Part shown: piece by piece, positions 34,806-44,700 of the stretch
Position numbering within the stretch: the stretch's first letter is position 1
How the letters are laid out: the number at the start of each line of letters is the position of its first letter
Assembly (NCBI GenBank): GCA_020064725.1
Contig: JAGTWJ010000001.1
Span: 5,952,001-6,016,000 of the forward strand
Length of the DNA: 64,000 nucleotides
Direction of reading: 5' to 3'
Origin: Drechslerella dactyloides
Taxonomy: Eukaryota; Ascomycota; Orbiliomycetes; Orbiliales; Orbiliaceae
Notes under the pieces: model-generated
The model's database searches: none
The model's input: only the letters and a program-made list of their open reading frames with translations
What the model was told of the DNA's origin: nothing
Position numbers and translations under genes: made by a program

Positions 34806-34861
34806 TGCCCTCCGCCAACCTCAACCTCTCCTCCCCTCCGTCGATGCCCGCCAATGGCTGA
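34805..34861 (+). other. Upstream open reading frame overlapping the COG4 start
   Basis: An ATG at 34805 opens an 18-codon frame (MPSANLNLSSPPSMPANG) that stops with TGA at 34859-34861. It runs past the COG4 ATG (34854) in another frame. The A of this ATG is the last base of the inserted element, and TG is the first two bases of the duplicated target. Whether it is translated depends on where transcription starts. Confidence 0.6.
34806..34821 (+). repeat. Right 16-bp direct repeat flanking the inserted element
   Basis: TGCCCTCCGCCAACCT, an exact copy of 34111-34126, directly after the element's end (TTCAACCA) and 33 bp upstream of the COG4 ATG. Confidence 0.85.
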
Positions 34862-37525
34862 CCACGCCCGCCGCAACGGCTCCGCCTCTAAGCCGCTGCC
34901 CGCCATCCCGGGAGCCTCCACGCTACCGCACGAGCGCAATCGCGATTCTCCCAACGCCGACGATGACGACGACGACGCGCCAGGGGAGCAGGTCTCCAAC
35001 AAGCTCGAGGACGAGGCCGAGCTCGCCGCTTCCCTCGCCGCCATCGACGCCGCCTCCACCGTCGATGACATCCACAGCTGCCTCGCCTCCCTGACCGCGC
35101 AGGAGTCCAAGCTCTCCTCGCGCCTCCACGACCTCCTCGCGTCCCAGGATGAGCTCTCCCGCGAGCTCTCCCGCCTCGACCTCATCCGCGCCCGCCTCGG
35201 CACGCAGGTCGTCGCTGCCCGCGGCCTCTCCGCCGGCATGCTCGCTGGGGCCTCCAGCACGGCCGCCCGCATCTCCTCCGCCGTCCGCCAGCTCGACATC
35301 GAGCAGGCCAACGTCCGCGCGACCCTCCGCTTCGTCGAGGACGTCGTCGAGCTCAAGACCTGCGTCCTCGGCGTCTCCGGCAGCATGGGCGCTGCGCAAG
35401 ACTGGGAAACCGCCGCGCAGTACCTCCACCGCGCGGCCGCCGTGCCCGACGAGATCCTCCACTCCGAGTTCGCGGAAGAAATGGTGCCCACGTCCGAGGA
35501 ACCCGAGCCGCCGGCCAAGACGCTCGCGAACGCAGCCGAGAGCCTCTGCGGTCTGTTCCTGCGCGAGTTCGACCGCGCGGCCAAAGCCGGCGACGGCGAG
35601 AAGATCACCCGCTACTTCAAGCTGTTCCCGCTGATAGGGCGCGCGGACACCGGGTTGGAGGTCTACGGCGGCTACGTGTGCAGGGGCGTCGCGGAGCGCA
35701 TGCGAGCGGTGAGGGGACGCAAGAACGACGGCCCGCTGTTCTATGCCGGCTCGCTCAGCTCGCTGTTCGAGTACATGGCCGGCGTCGTGGAGCGGCACAC
35801 GCCGCTGGTGGAGAAGCACTACGGCGTCGGGCGGATGGTCAAGGTTATCGACAAGCTACAGATCGAGGTGGATACGCAGGGCGGCATCGTCATCGACAGC
35901 TTCTGGGAGGAGCGCAACATCGGCAGGAAGGTACGTATATCCATTGATGCAGAGAAATTATATTAGGACTGAAGTTGATTATCGTCGGCCAGCTTTCCGA
36001 TATCAAATCGTATGCGTTCTCCTTCCTCGTCCAGTCCTTCCTCTCGGGCCCCGCCGGCGCATCGGGCACGCAGCGAAGCGGCTCACCGCGCCCCGGCGCC
36101 CTCAGCGGCACGCGCACGAGCGAAGACGACAGCGTCGACGTGAAGGAGGTCGATGGCCACCTCTCCGAGCTCGGCGTCATGCTCTCCCGCTGGTCGCTGT
36201 ACTCGCGCTTCATCGCGCGCAAATGCATGCCGCCACCCCCGCCGCCAAAGTCGCCCCGCCACGCCAACGGCTCCTCGACCTCCCCGCCCCCCGCTCTCCT
36301 CATTCCCCCTGTGATCGCCAAGTCCATCCTCGCGACCCGCGTCGACGGCAAGCTCGCCACGCCGTTCGAGGTCATGACGACCTTTTTCTTCCGCCGCAGC
36401 GTCGAGAAGGCCTTCCAGCTCGACGAGCTCCCGCCGGACCTGCACCTGCACCCGTCCAAGCCGCTCAAAAACACGGCAACGCCGTACATCACCCTCTCCG
36501 TTGACGACGTCATGTACCTTGTCCGCAACGTGCTCTCCCGCGCGCTCGCGACGCAGAGCCTGCCGCTCGTCCGCAAGGTGTCCGCGTCCGTGAAACGCAT
36601 CCTCGAAAGCGACTTTGTCGGCATGATGCAGCGCCGCATGCAGCACGACAGCTACCCGAAGGCCGTGAGCATCAACGCCCCGCCGCCGGACGACAAGGTC
36701 GTCGCCTTCTGCGTGCTGACGAACAACCTTGACGTCTCCGTTGACTATGTCACGCGCATCGTCAACGGCTTCCTCGAGCCTGCGGATGACGGTGCCGGCG
36801 GCGGCGGGCGGGGTGGGCGGGCAGCGCCGTTTCCGCAGACGGATACCGGCGAGCCTGCGGATCTGGACTCGCAGTTCCCCTTCGCGGGTGAGGCGGACGG
36901 CGTGCGGACGGCGCTGAACGCGCTCGTGGCGGGTTTCACGGCGCGCGCGGGCAGTCTGCACGATAACGCGGTGGAGGTGCTCTTCAACCAGGTTATCCGC
37001 CCGCGGCTGCGGCCGCTGCTGTCGGAGTCCTTCGCCGGCGTCGATTACCTCGAATACGCAGCCGCATCGGCCGCGGCGGCAGCGGACGACGACGAGACCG
37101 ACGGCGTGAATGCTGTTGCGCACCGGTTCTCCGCGCTGTTCCACGCGCTGGTGTTCCCGCTCAAGCGGATACTGACGCCAGGCGGCTGGGACAAGCTCAT
37201 GTCGTCGACGGCGGCGTCGATCGCGAGTTTACTCACCAAGCGGCTGTGGGGGCTGGCCGGGAAGATCAACGAGCTCGGCGCGATCCGGCTGGAGCGGGAC
37301 GTACGCGGCGTCGTCGGCGTGGTGGTGCGCGAAGGGCGGTACGGGTTGCGAGAGCTGTTTGCGAAGGCGAGCGAGGTTGTGATGATACTAAACATGGAGG
37401 AGGACGAGGTTGTCGAGGTGCTCAAGCGGGATAGCGAGGGAGAAGTCGCTGGGGAGGAACAGCTGGAGTGGCGGCTGACGCGGGAAGAAAGGCGGCGGGC
37501 GCGGGGCCTGCTGAAACATGGATAG
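34854..37525 (+). CDS. COG4: Conserved oligomeric Golgi complex subunit 4 (COG4)
   Basis: Two exons, 34854-35930 and 35993-37525, encode 869 aa. The 62-nt intron is in phase 0 (GTACGT donor, CAG acceptor) and joins NIGRK to LSDIKSYAFSFLVQSFL. The N-terminal helical part (ELAASLAAIDAASTVDDI, LSSRLHDLLASQDELSREL) followed by DIEQANVRATLRFVEDVVELKTC and DWETAAQYLHRAAAVPDEI is that of the lobe-A subunit COG4. DKLQIEVDTQGGIVIDSFWEE and TFFFRRSVEKAFQLDE (about 480) are strongly conserved landmarks. COG4 is part of the CATCHR-type tether that acts in retrograde transport within the Golgi and binds the SNARE regulator Sly1. A Pro-rich stretch and a Gly-rich insert (DDGAGGGGRGGR) are probably disordered loops. 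The leader was altered by the element ending at 34805. Confidence 0.92.
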
Positions 37526-37776
37526 CCCTATGTATCACAAGGGCGTCTTGTGCATATTTCTTTCTTTTGATCGAGGGTAGTGTCATGGTGGATACAGAAA
37601 AATTATCGATGGATGCATGTATTATATAATACGGCCGACGGTGTACAAAGGACGGTCGATGCGCATACTCATATATAGCGCCGGCATTATATAAGGCCAT
37701 GCGTATAGAATTATCTTACCGGCACGTACTATAACACCACGTCATATACAAATAGAGGACGTATCCGCTCCACACG

Positions 37777-39150
37777 CTATACAGTAGTAGGATCTCTCCT
37801 CTTCCGCCACGCCAAGTTCTCCAACCGCTCCCGCGTCTGCAGCGGCGCGCACAGCGCGCTATCGCAACGGTTCATCCCCTCCTCCCGCATCATCGCCAGC
37901 GACACGATGCCCAGACAGCTATGCAGCACGTCTGGCGGTGCGCCCGCCCACTTGCCGAACCCGCCGATTACGTGCGCCGTCTCCTCGAGCAGGAAGGCGC
38001 GATTGCTCTCCGCGTCGATAAGATGCGACTGTCGCAGCAGGTCGAGCGATGCGATGACCCAGAAGCTGTAGCAGGTGTCCGTGCGCTTATTCGCGCGGCC
38101 GTTGAAGCCGTTGTGGTCGTCCGGCGGCGGGAACGGCGGCGGTAAGGGGGACAGGTGGGTTTTCGTGTCGTATTCGGGCGCGGGGGAGGTTGACGATGAG
38201 GAGGTCGTGGGTTTGGGGGTCAGCGGCTGCTGGCGGGAGACGAGCCAGCGGACGGTTTCGGAGGGGTGGGGGAGGCCGTGGAGGGTTGGCGGGGAGGATG
38301 GCGATTGGGGCGGGTGGAGGCGGTCGAAGAGGGCGAGGGCGGCGATGACGCAGAACGTGTGGCCGGCTGTATACACAATCCATTAGCACTGTAATTATAT
38401 AGAACAGAGTAGAGTAGAACGATGGAGTGTGAAGCATGATATCATGATATGGATATAAATGTAGATGTAGATGTACTGACCGTGCGACTCGGACCCGGGC
38501 CGCCCGCCAAAGCCACCGTCGTACGCCTCGATGCTCTGCAGGAAGCGCACCGCCATATCGACATCCACATCCGGCACCTCGACCTCCAGACTGCCCTCCT
38601 CCCCCCTCAGCATCCACCGCACCGCCGCCGCCAGATACGAGAATCGCGGGTCGCGCACCGCCGTCGCCTCGCTCTCGCCGTCCCGCTCCGTGTGCATTTC
38701 CGCAAAACTGCCATCATCCCGCTGCAGCGTCGGCAGCCACCGCAGCGTCTCCAGCCGGTTAACTCTCGTCAAATCATCGCCCAGCGCCAGCAGTGTGATC
38801 AGTGAGAAAAAGGTACCCGGCAGCGTCGCGGGGTCCCATATCGCGTTGGCGTCCGACAGCGCCGCGCCGAGATCCGTGCCCGGCGAGCCGCGGAAGCCGC
38901 CGCGCGGGTGCTGGCAGCCGTAGAGCCAGGTCGTCCAGGCCGCGCGCTCGGCGTCCGTCGTCAGCTTGCCGAGCTCGCCGAGGATGTGTAGGCTGTTGAC
39001 GCAGAAGAAGGCGAGCGAGGTGCGGTTGAGGTCGTTCGAGGTGTACCCCATCGGCAGCAGCGTGCGGAGGCAGCGCAGCCAGTAGCGGATGTTGCGCTCG
39101 CGGTTGAACGTCGGGCGGGTCGGGCTGGAGGGAGCGGCTTCGTCGGCCAT
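37777..39150 (-). CDS. CDC43: Protein geranylgeranyltransferase type I, beta subunit
   Basis: Two exons on the minus strand, 39150-38481 and 38366-37777, encode 419 aa. The intron (GTCAGT donor, TACAG acceptor, phase 1) joins GRPGSESH to AGHTFCVIAALALF. The prenyltransferase alpha/alpha-barrel repeats are clear: GCQHPRGGFRGSPGT, QRDDGSFAE, YDGGFGGRPGSESHAGHTF, GFNGRANKRTDTCYSFW. Zinc ligands can be assigned from the family: Asp320 and Cys322 in DTCYSFW, and His372 in PPDVLHSCLG. The enzyme attaches geranylgeranyl to CaaL proteins such as Rho1 and Cdc42, with the alpha subunit Ram2 as partner. A Pro/Ser-rich insertion of about 45 residues lies before NGFNGR. Length is near that of fungal relatives. 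Confidence 0.93.
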
Positions 39151-39750
39151 GATTATTGTGGATGGCGATGGGGTATAAGGTACACTGGCATCAAGGCGTC
39201 GTCAGGAGTGGGGATTAGATCCTGTGTGGTATTGTTGCATGTTGGTATGCATGTTGCATTGGCGATGTCGTCGCTAGAGCCCCGCAGTCTAGTCCCACCA
39301 CACGACAAGTTCTCATGAAATCACAGAAGGCTACGAAATTGTTCCTACCGTCAGATATTAACGAGCGACTGGGTTTTATATTTAGTGGAACGAGCGTCGG
39401 GGATTTTGTAAATGATATGCCAGCTAGCGCTGCGCTACCGGATCCGAATATATCAAGGAAAGTAAAGAGAAGATGAAATTCGCAGAAAAGCATAAAAATG
39501 ATAAACGCTAGAACCGCTACTCCGCCAAATGCCCCTGCGTACGCCTGCCTGCCTGCCTGCCCGTCTTATTCTCAATTGCCTTCCAGTTGATTGTAATGTG
39601 CTTGGCTGTCGTGCGTATTCTCATGTATATAGTTTTGCAAATTCGTTGGTGAGTATAAGTCACTATATATATTATATCTCCCATGCATTTTTAACGCTAT
39701 ATGATTGACAAGTCTGCGTTCAATGCTTGATCGCTGGCCATAATGCTGCT
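39151..39750. other. Intergenic, upstream of the GGTase-I beta gene
   Basis: Contains the promoter side of the prenyltransferase gene. A CCTG/TGCC microsatellite is at 39543-39562. The rest is AT-rich without recognised features. Confidence 0.6.
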
Positions 39751-40934
39751 CTAGGTGAGGAAGATTTGTCGTTGATCACGGTCGACGGAAGAGCGCGCCG
39801 ACTCGATCTGGCGGGCGTCCGCGTCGACGTCGTGGGTGAGTGTCTGGTAGCGGTACTCTTCGCCGATGGCGAGCGGGATGCGGGCGACACTGTTCTTAAA
39901 AGTGCGACGGAGACTGGCCTTCCCGATCACGGCGCCGGCGAGAAGTAGCTACAGATAATCCATATCTCGTCAGAATCGATTTAACATCACGGAATATAAA
40001 TCAATTACGTTACTCACCTTGAAGAGGATCATGGTGGACGTGCTGTACATGACGAGCGCGGCGCAGGTGTCACGCATCTCTTCCCGTTGGTATTGGCCCC
40101 AGCCGTATAGCGAGGTATTTAGATAACTACCAGCGATGCCGAGGATGACAACATGCAGAACGAAGAGCGCGAAATTCAGCTGCAGGTCACAGAAACCGTC
40201 GAGTTAGCAGCCGATCCACAAAAAAATACCCGAAAAATCCTGTCCCGCCATGCATGAGAGCGGAACTTACGAAGAAAAGAATCGCGTATCGGGCCCCGGG
40301 CTTGTCGTTGTCGGTATGGCGGCGGATGACGAGAATGGACGACACCGTCACGAAAGCGTCCAAGAGGGGGCTGAACGTCGCGAGAACGAGCGGGGCACGC
40401 GATCCGAGCGTGTACAGGTCATAGTCGTTCCTGAGGTGCCATGCGACGGCGCCGCAGACTATGAACGAGATGTAGAACTGTATCACAGAGCACAGTACAT
40501 TAGCTTCGATACATCTTCGTGGAGGTCTGACGGATTTGTTAATCTGTATGAGACCTCGATTTTGAATTCGAACGTACCACGGTGAGGATAAGTCCCAGGA
40601 AACGCCATCTACGCCGCCCGGAGGCGTCTGTTCCATGTCCACACCTCGCCCGGCACCTCTCCCTATACCACGACTGACGGAAGCAGGGCAACGCCAGGCT
40701 CTTCGGGACGTTGATCTGAATGTGGATATTGATCGTGTTCAACTCATCCGACGGATCCACCGCAGAGACAGCGGAACCCGCAAGAGAGGGAGACATTGAC
40801 ATTGGGGCCGGACTGCGAGACGCTAGCAGCGGGGCGGATGGCGACGGCGAGCGAGGGGCAATAGTGGCAGGCAGCGGGGGTGACTCGATGGCGACGACTG
40901 TCTCAGGGACTTGACTTGGACCGGCGTGAGCCAT
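39751..40934 (-). CDS. Hypothetical integral membrane protein with four predicted helices
   Basis: Four exons on the minus strand, 40934-40578, 40477-40271, 40179-40018, 39948-39751, all phase 0, encode 307 aa. The family is not recognised. The first 90 residues are Pro/Ser-rich and probably cytosolic (APLLASRSPAPMSMSPSL). Four hydrophobic segments follow: WRFLGLILTVFYISFIVCGA, APLVLATFSPLLDAFVTVSS, YAILFFLNFALFVLHVVIL and CAALVMYSTSTMILFKLLLA. Two of them are formed only across exon junctions, which supports the splicing. The short loop NDYDLYTLGSR and the loop YLNTSLYGWGQYQ contain possible topology signals, the second with an N-x-S sequon. The soluble tail (YRYQTLTHDVDADARQIE) is charged. 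No transporter or receptor motif was found. Confidence 0.78.
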
Positions 40935-41989
40935 AGTGAATCGAATAAACGGCTGAAGGGGGGCAGGTGCCTCCTCGATCTCGGGTTTGGGCTCCAGATT
41001 GGTGAATATAGATCTCGATGGTGCCTACGCAGCTACTAGAGTATAGTAGCAGCACCGTCGAACGTACGTTGAAGGTGACAATTTATATATTTGATAATCG
41101 CAGTTGATTTTGAAGAATCGAATTCGAATGCAAGGAACGACTGACCGGTGAAACAAGACAGCCTCGAATTGACCTTCACGTTCGGGCCCGCGGATTATAT
41201 TATACGAGTAGTGCTGCCTCCATTAGCTATAATTACCTCCTCCCACATGTACAGACACCAATCATTCATCCATTCGGCCGCCTGCATAGCTGAAATACGA
41301 GCCAGGCCACCTGCCAGGCAGCGGAGGCACCACCAAGTGCCGAATTCGTGGTTTTGCACCAAGGCCGCGCGTTCCCACCCACCACTGCGAAACGTCAGCG
41401 TCAAACACAGCCCCAAGCTCTTGGCAAAACCCGCCCTTCAAAGGCCAGCGTATGGAAATTCAGACGGTGCCGCGATTGCTGTATCATGCCATCTACCTAT
41501 CCTGAATAATCGATTAGGCAGGCTCGACATCCCGATGACGAACGATCGGACGGGTTATGCGGACTTGCTTCATAATCTTGTCTTCGGGCCCGGGGAGTCC
41601 TTGCTGCCGCCAAGACGGCAAACGTAACGAACGGACGACTCAGAGATAGACAAGAGTCGGCCGGCGACATACCTGCGATACATTCTCATCGGGACAGATT
41701 GCAAGATTCGACATCGTGACCGTGGCAGTTTACAAGAAAGTCTCGAGCTGGTCTCGGGCCCGCGGTGCTCCTTGCAAGCTCCGGGCCAGGCTGCCGGCGT
41801 GTTGGAACACCGACGGCTGCCACGTTACACACGCCAAATCCGTCGCTGAGCCGCACCAAATTGCAACAGGCAGTTCCTTCGGCATTTGCAGGGGCATGCA
41901 TAACGTTATCGACCTTAGCTCGCCCCCAATAACGTCAATACCAAACGGATCCTGTGAGTCGACGTACTTCGTGAATTGAGACTCCACTT

Positions 41990-42023
41990 GTCTCGTGCGT
42001 GTTCTGTTTACGAGACCAGACTC
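41990..42023. repeat. Small inverted repeat with GTCTCGT/ACGAGAC arms
   Basis: CTTGTCTCGTG is followed about 10 bases later by TCTGTTTACGAGACCAGA. The right side closely matches the right arm of the hairpin at 11668-11686 (TCTGGTTTACGAGACCAGA). Confidence 0.65.
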
Positions 42024-42499
42024 CATCCTTCCTGGCCGATTTCGGGACGGCAAGGCGCCATTCCAGCAATCACGTATTTTTATTGAAATATAGTACTGGT
42101 AACAGTGCAGTGGCAAGTAGGTATACAGTATTTCGTAGTCTTGGATACTGTGAATGTTTCGATTGGCGTAGAACGCGTGATTGACGAGTACTTCCAATTA
42201 AATGTACTGCGCCTCGCGGAGCCTCATGCAAGTCGGCTCTTGGATATAGATAAGCCTCGCCACGGCATCATGCAGATCTGGGCGCATGCCATGCATTCAG
42301 GCGTATTTCGGTATCATAAATTTATATATATTCTTGCCGTCCAGTCTAACTCTTGCCTTTGCTATCGAATTGCCATTGGGAACTGGATGCAATGTATATG
42401 AGGCTTCAAAGTGAGCAAAACCTCCTGGTGAAATAAAAACGAAAAGATCGTTGGGCAAATCCCCTCTTGGCGCCAAGTGGGTTTTAGCAAGTCTCTGTC

Positions 42500-42550
42500 A
42501 CTGTGCTGTCAGCGCTCTGCCGGTGCTCTGCCAGTGCTCTGTCAGCGCAT
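42500..42550 (+). repeat. Imperfect tandem repeat, unit about TGCTCTGCCAG
   Basis: Four to five diverged copies of an 11-12-bp unit (GTGCTCTGCCA, GCGCTCTGCCG, GTGCTCTGTCA). No gene overlaps it. Confidence 0.65.
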
Positions 42551-43446
42551 TGTTGCCACCAACAGGTAGCACCTCTAAGATAAACCGATAGTCTTGTAAG
42601 GCGAATCTATATAATTATGGATAACCTTGGGTAAGCTACCTACGGATGGAACTGTAAAAATTTAGTCTATAAGCCTGAGCATTCCGATAGTTAAGTGCCA
42701 TATGCGGTATAAAAATACAGGCCTGCCAGGAGAGGAGGCTTTGCTCATTAATGCATTTCGAAGAGCCATAAATGCAGAGAGTCGAGGAGCTCCTGCAGGC
42801 TCCGAAACTACCTGCAAGCAAAAATTATTTCTCGATGCAGGCTTGCTTGTTGTACTTTCGTCCCGCCAATAGTGATGGGAATTCATTGGGTGTAGAATTG
42901 ACGGAAGTACCCTAATTTAGTCGATGTATCGATGTTCCGCCTCTGAGATTCTGCCCCGGCTTGGCAGCAGGCCAGAGTTGATGCTGTGCCGCTTACGATT
43001 ATGATATCGGAGAAGATGCAAAGATATGTGCATGCACCTTGCCGGAGCGGCAAGGGCGTTGTGATTGCTCGATCTATCTTTGTAATACAACAAACGCCAA
43101 TTTCAGTGACATAAAACACGAGCATTTACATTCCCACGACCACCAAACGCCGACCCAGCATGTAAAGCAACCAGTCGCCCGAGACATGCAGGAGAGAATC
43201 GACGGCTGCATGCATGGCACATCCCCTCCATCATAACCGGTGGTTCCTCATACTATGACATTCCCCACTACAAAGCTGAAGGGTTGCTTCCATGACGCTA
43301 GCGGCACCATGCATATAATGTAGACGGCCCATGGGCAAAGTCGACTCCATGCAGGGATTCGCCTCTTGCTCTTGTATCACAGACTGACGGGAAAGTATCA
43401 TCGCTTCCATAAACATCCACTCGACCCGAGACAAATGCCGCACATT

Positions 43447-44700
43447 CTACCGTCGGCCTTTACTGCCCCTCCCGCAGACTGGCTGGCTCGAGTAACCTGA
43501 CCGATCATGCCATTCAGTCAACAGCTTCAGCTGCAGCGGATTGATATCCCGGTTTGCTTTCTGGAACATCGTCTCGTACGGATGCAAGCTCATCCCGTAA
43601 TAATGATCCTCATACAGGACATCGTCGTGCTCGCAATGATGCATGTATCCGCCGGCGTCCTGCGAGAAGGCCGTCATGAATGCGCTGACGGTATAACCCG
43701 CAGTCGTTATAGCGGTGGTTATATTCATCTCGCCCTGTACTGCGTCCTCGTGTTTCGTGAAGCACTGCGAGATGACGCCGTTGAGAAGGATCGAGATGCC
43801 GGTGCGGTCCGTGGCGAGGATCATCGATTGGAGGTGGGGCCGGATGCTTCTGCCCCACGGTTTACAATTTGCAGTCATCCCAACGAGCTGTCACACCAGT
43901 GTATTCGCTGTTAGCCAGTGCAAGAATGCGCCGTTGCATTTGATATATCGAGCTTATGTATTACCTTATTGGTGTCGTTCACCTTGTTGAGATAGGCGTC
44001 ACTCCAGCACTGGTCCGACCACGTTGGCAGAAACGGCCCGCGGATGGACGAATTCATCAAGATGAACCTTTGGTATCTTTGCGCCAGTCCATTCGACGCC
44101 AGCACTTCGCCGTACGCGCCGAGGTCGAAGCAGGTGTTATTTCGCCGGATGATGGTAATGTGGGCGCCGAACGGGATCTCGGCCGGCAGCGACGACTCGC
44201 CGTTCATGACGAAGACAAAGTCCGCGCCGTCGTGCAGGCCGTGCGCGAGAAAGAAAGCCGCGTTTCTGTGCGAGTTTGGCGTTTCATGATACATGTATAT
44301 TATCAACGGGCGGTCGTTGGCATCAGGCAGCCGCGATATCGCGAAAGTTCCGAGGTCCGGCTTGTACCCCCCTGTTGGTTAGCCGTCACCGATATACAAA
44401 TGTGCTATATACGTAATCAATAATGGATGACGCGATATGACTTACGCTGAGATTTGAGATGTACCCGAAGAGCAATATAAACGCCAGCGAGAGGACCGCC
44501 AGGAGAACACGCCGCTGCCGCGTTAGGTTCCCGAGGAGAGAGGCCATGGCGTGTTTGTGCTGCAAGGGACCAACTTCGACGGTCGCCGGCCCGCTTTCAT
44601 CGTCCTCGCCGAGCCGCGAGTAAGGAACGCCCGGCGCCCTCAAAGGCCTCAACGTCCTTTGAATGTGTTTGTATGTGTTATCCCAGATCCCTCCAAACAT
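43447..44700 (-). CDS. Type II membrane glycosyltransferase-like protein (paralogue 1)
   Basis: Three exons on the minus strand, 44700-44446, 44360-43965, 43887-43447, encode 363 aa, phase 0 throughout. A short cytosolic N-terminus with RQRR precedes one membrane anchor (VLLAVLSLAFILLFGYI, about 64-80). The lumenal part reads RPLIIYMYHET, FFLAHGLHDGADFVFVMNGE, RRNNTCFDLGAYGEVL, RFILMNSSIRGPFLPTW, CWSDAYLNKV, LVGMTANC, then SMILATDRTGISILL and an NPLQLKLLTEWHDRSGY tail. This set is shared with the gene at 47945-49546. I associate it with an uncharacterised glycosyltransferase-like family of fungi and algae; activity is inferred, not shown. The acceptor of intron 1 (TACAAG) was chosen for frame and by comparison with the paralogue. 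The protein is probably in the secretory pathway. Confidence 0.8.

Larger units (their letters stand above)
40935..43446. other. Gene-poor AT-rich stretch
   Basis: No supported gene. It contains a small hairpin with CGAGACCAGA (41985-42024) and an imperfect 11-bp tandem array (42500-42550). Short frames have no recognisable content. Confidence 0.55.

Noticed and set aside
36083..37144. Minus-strand frames of 250-350 codons across COG4
   Set aside because: Antisense to conserved COG4 exons and extremely Arg/Val-rich.
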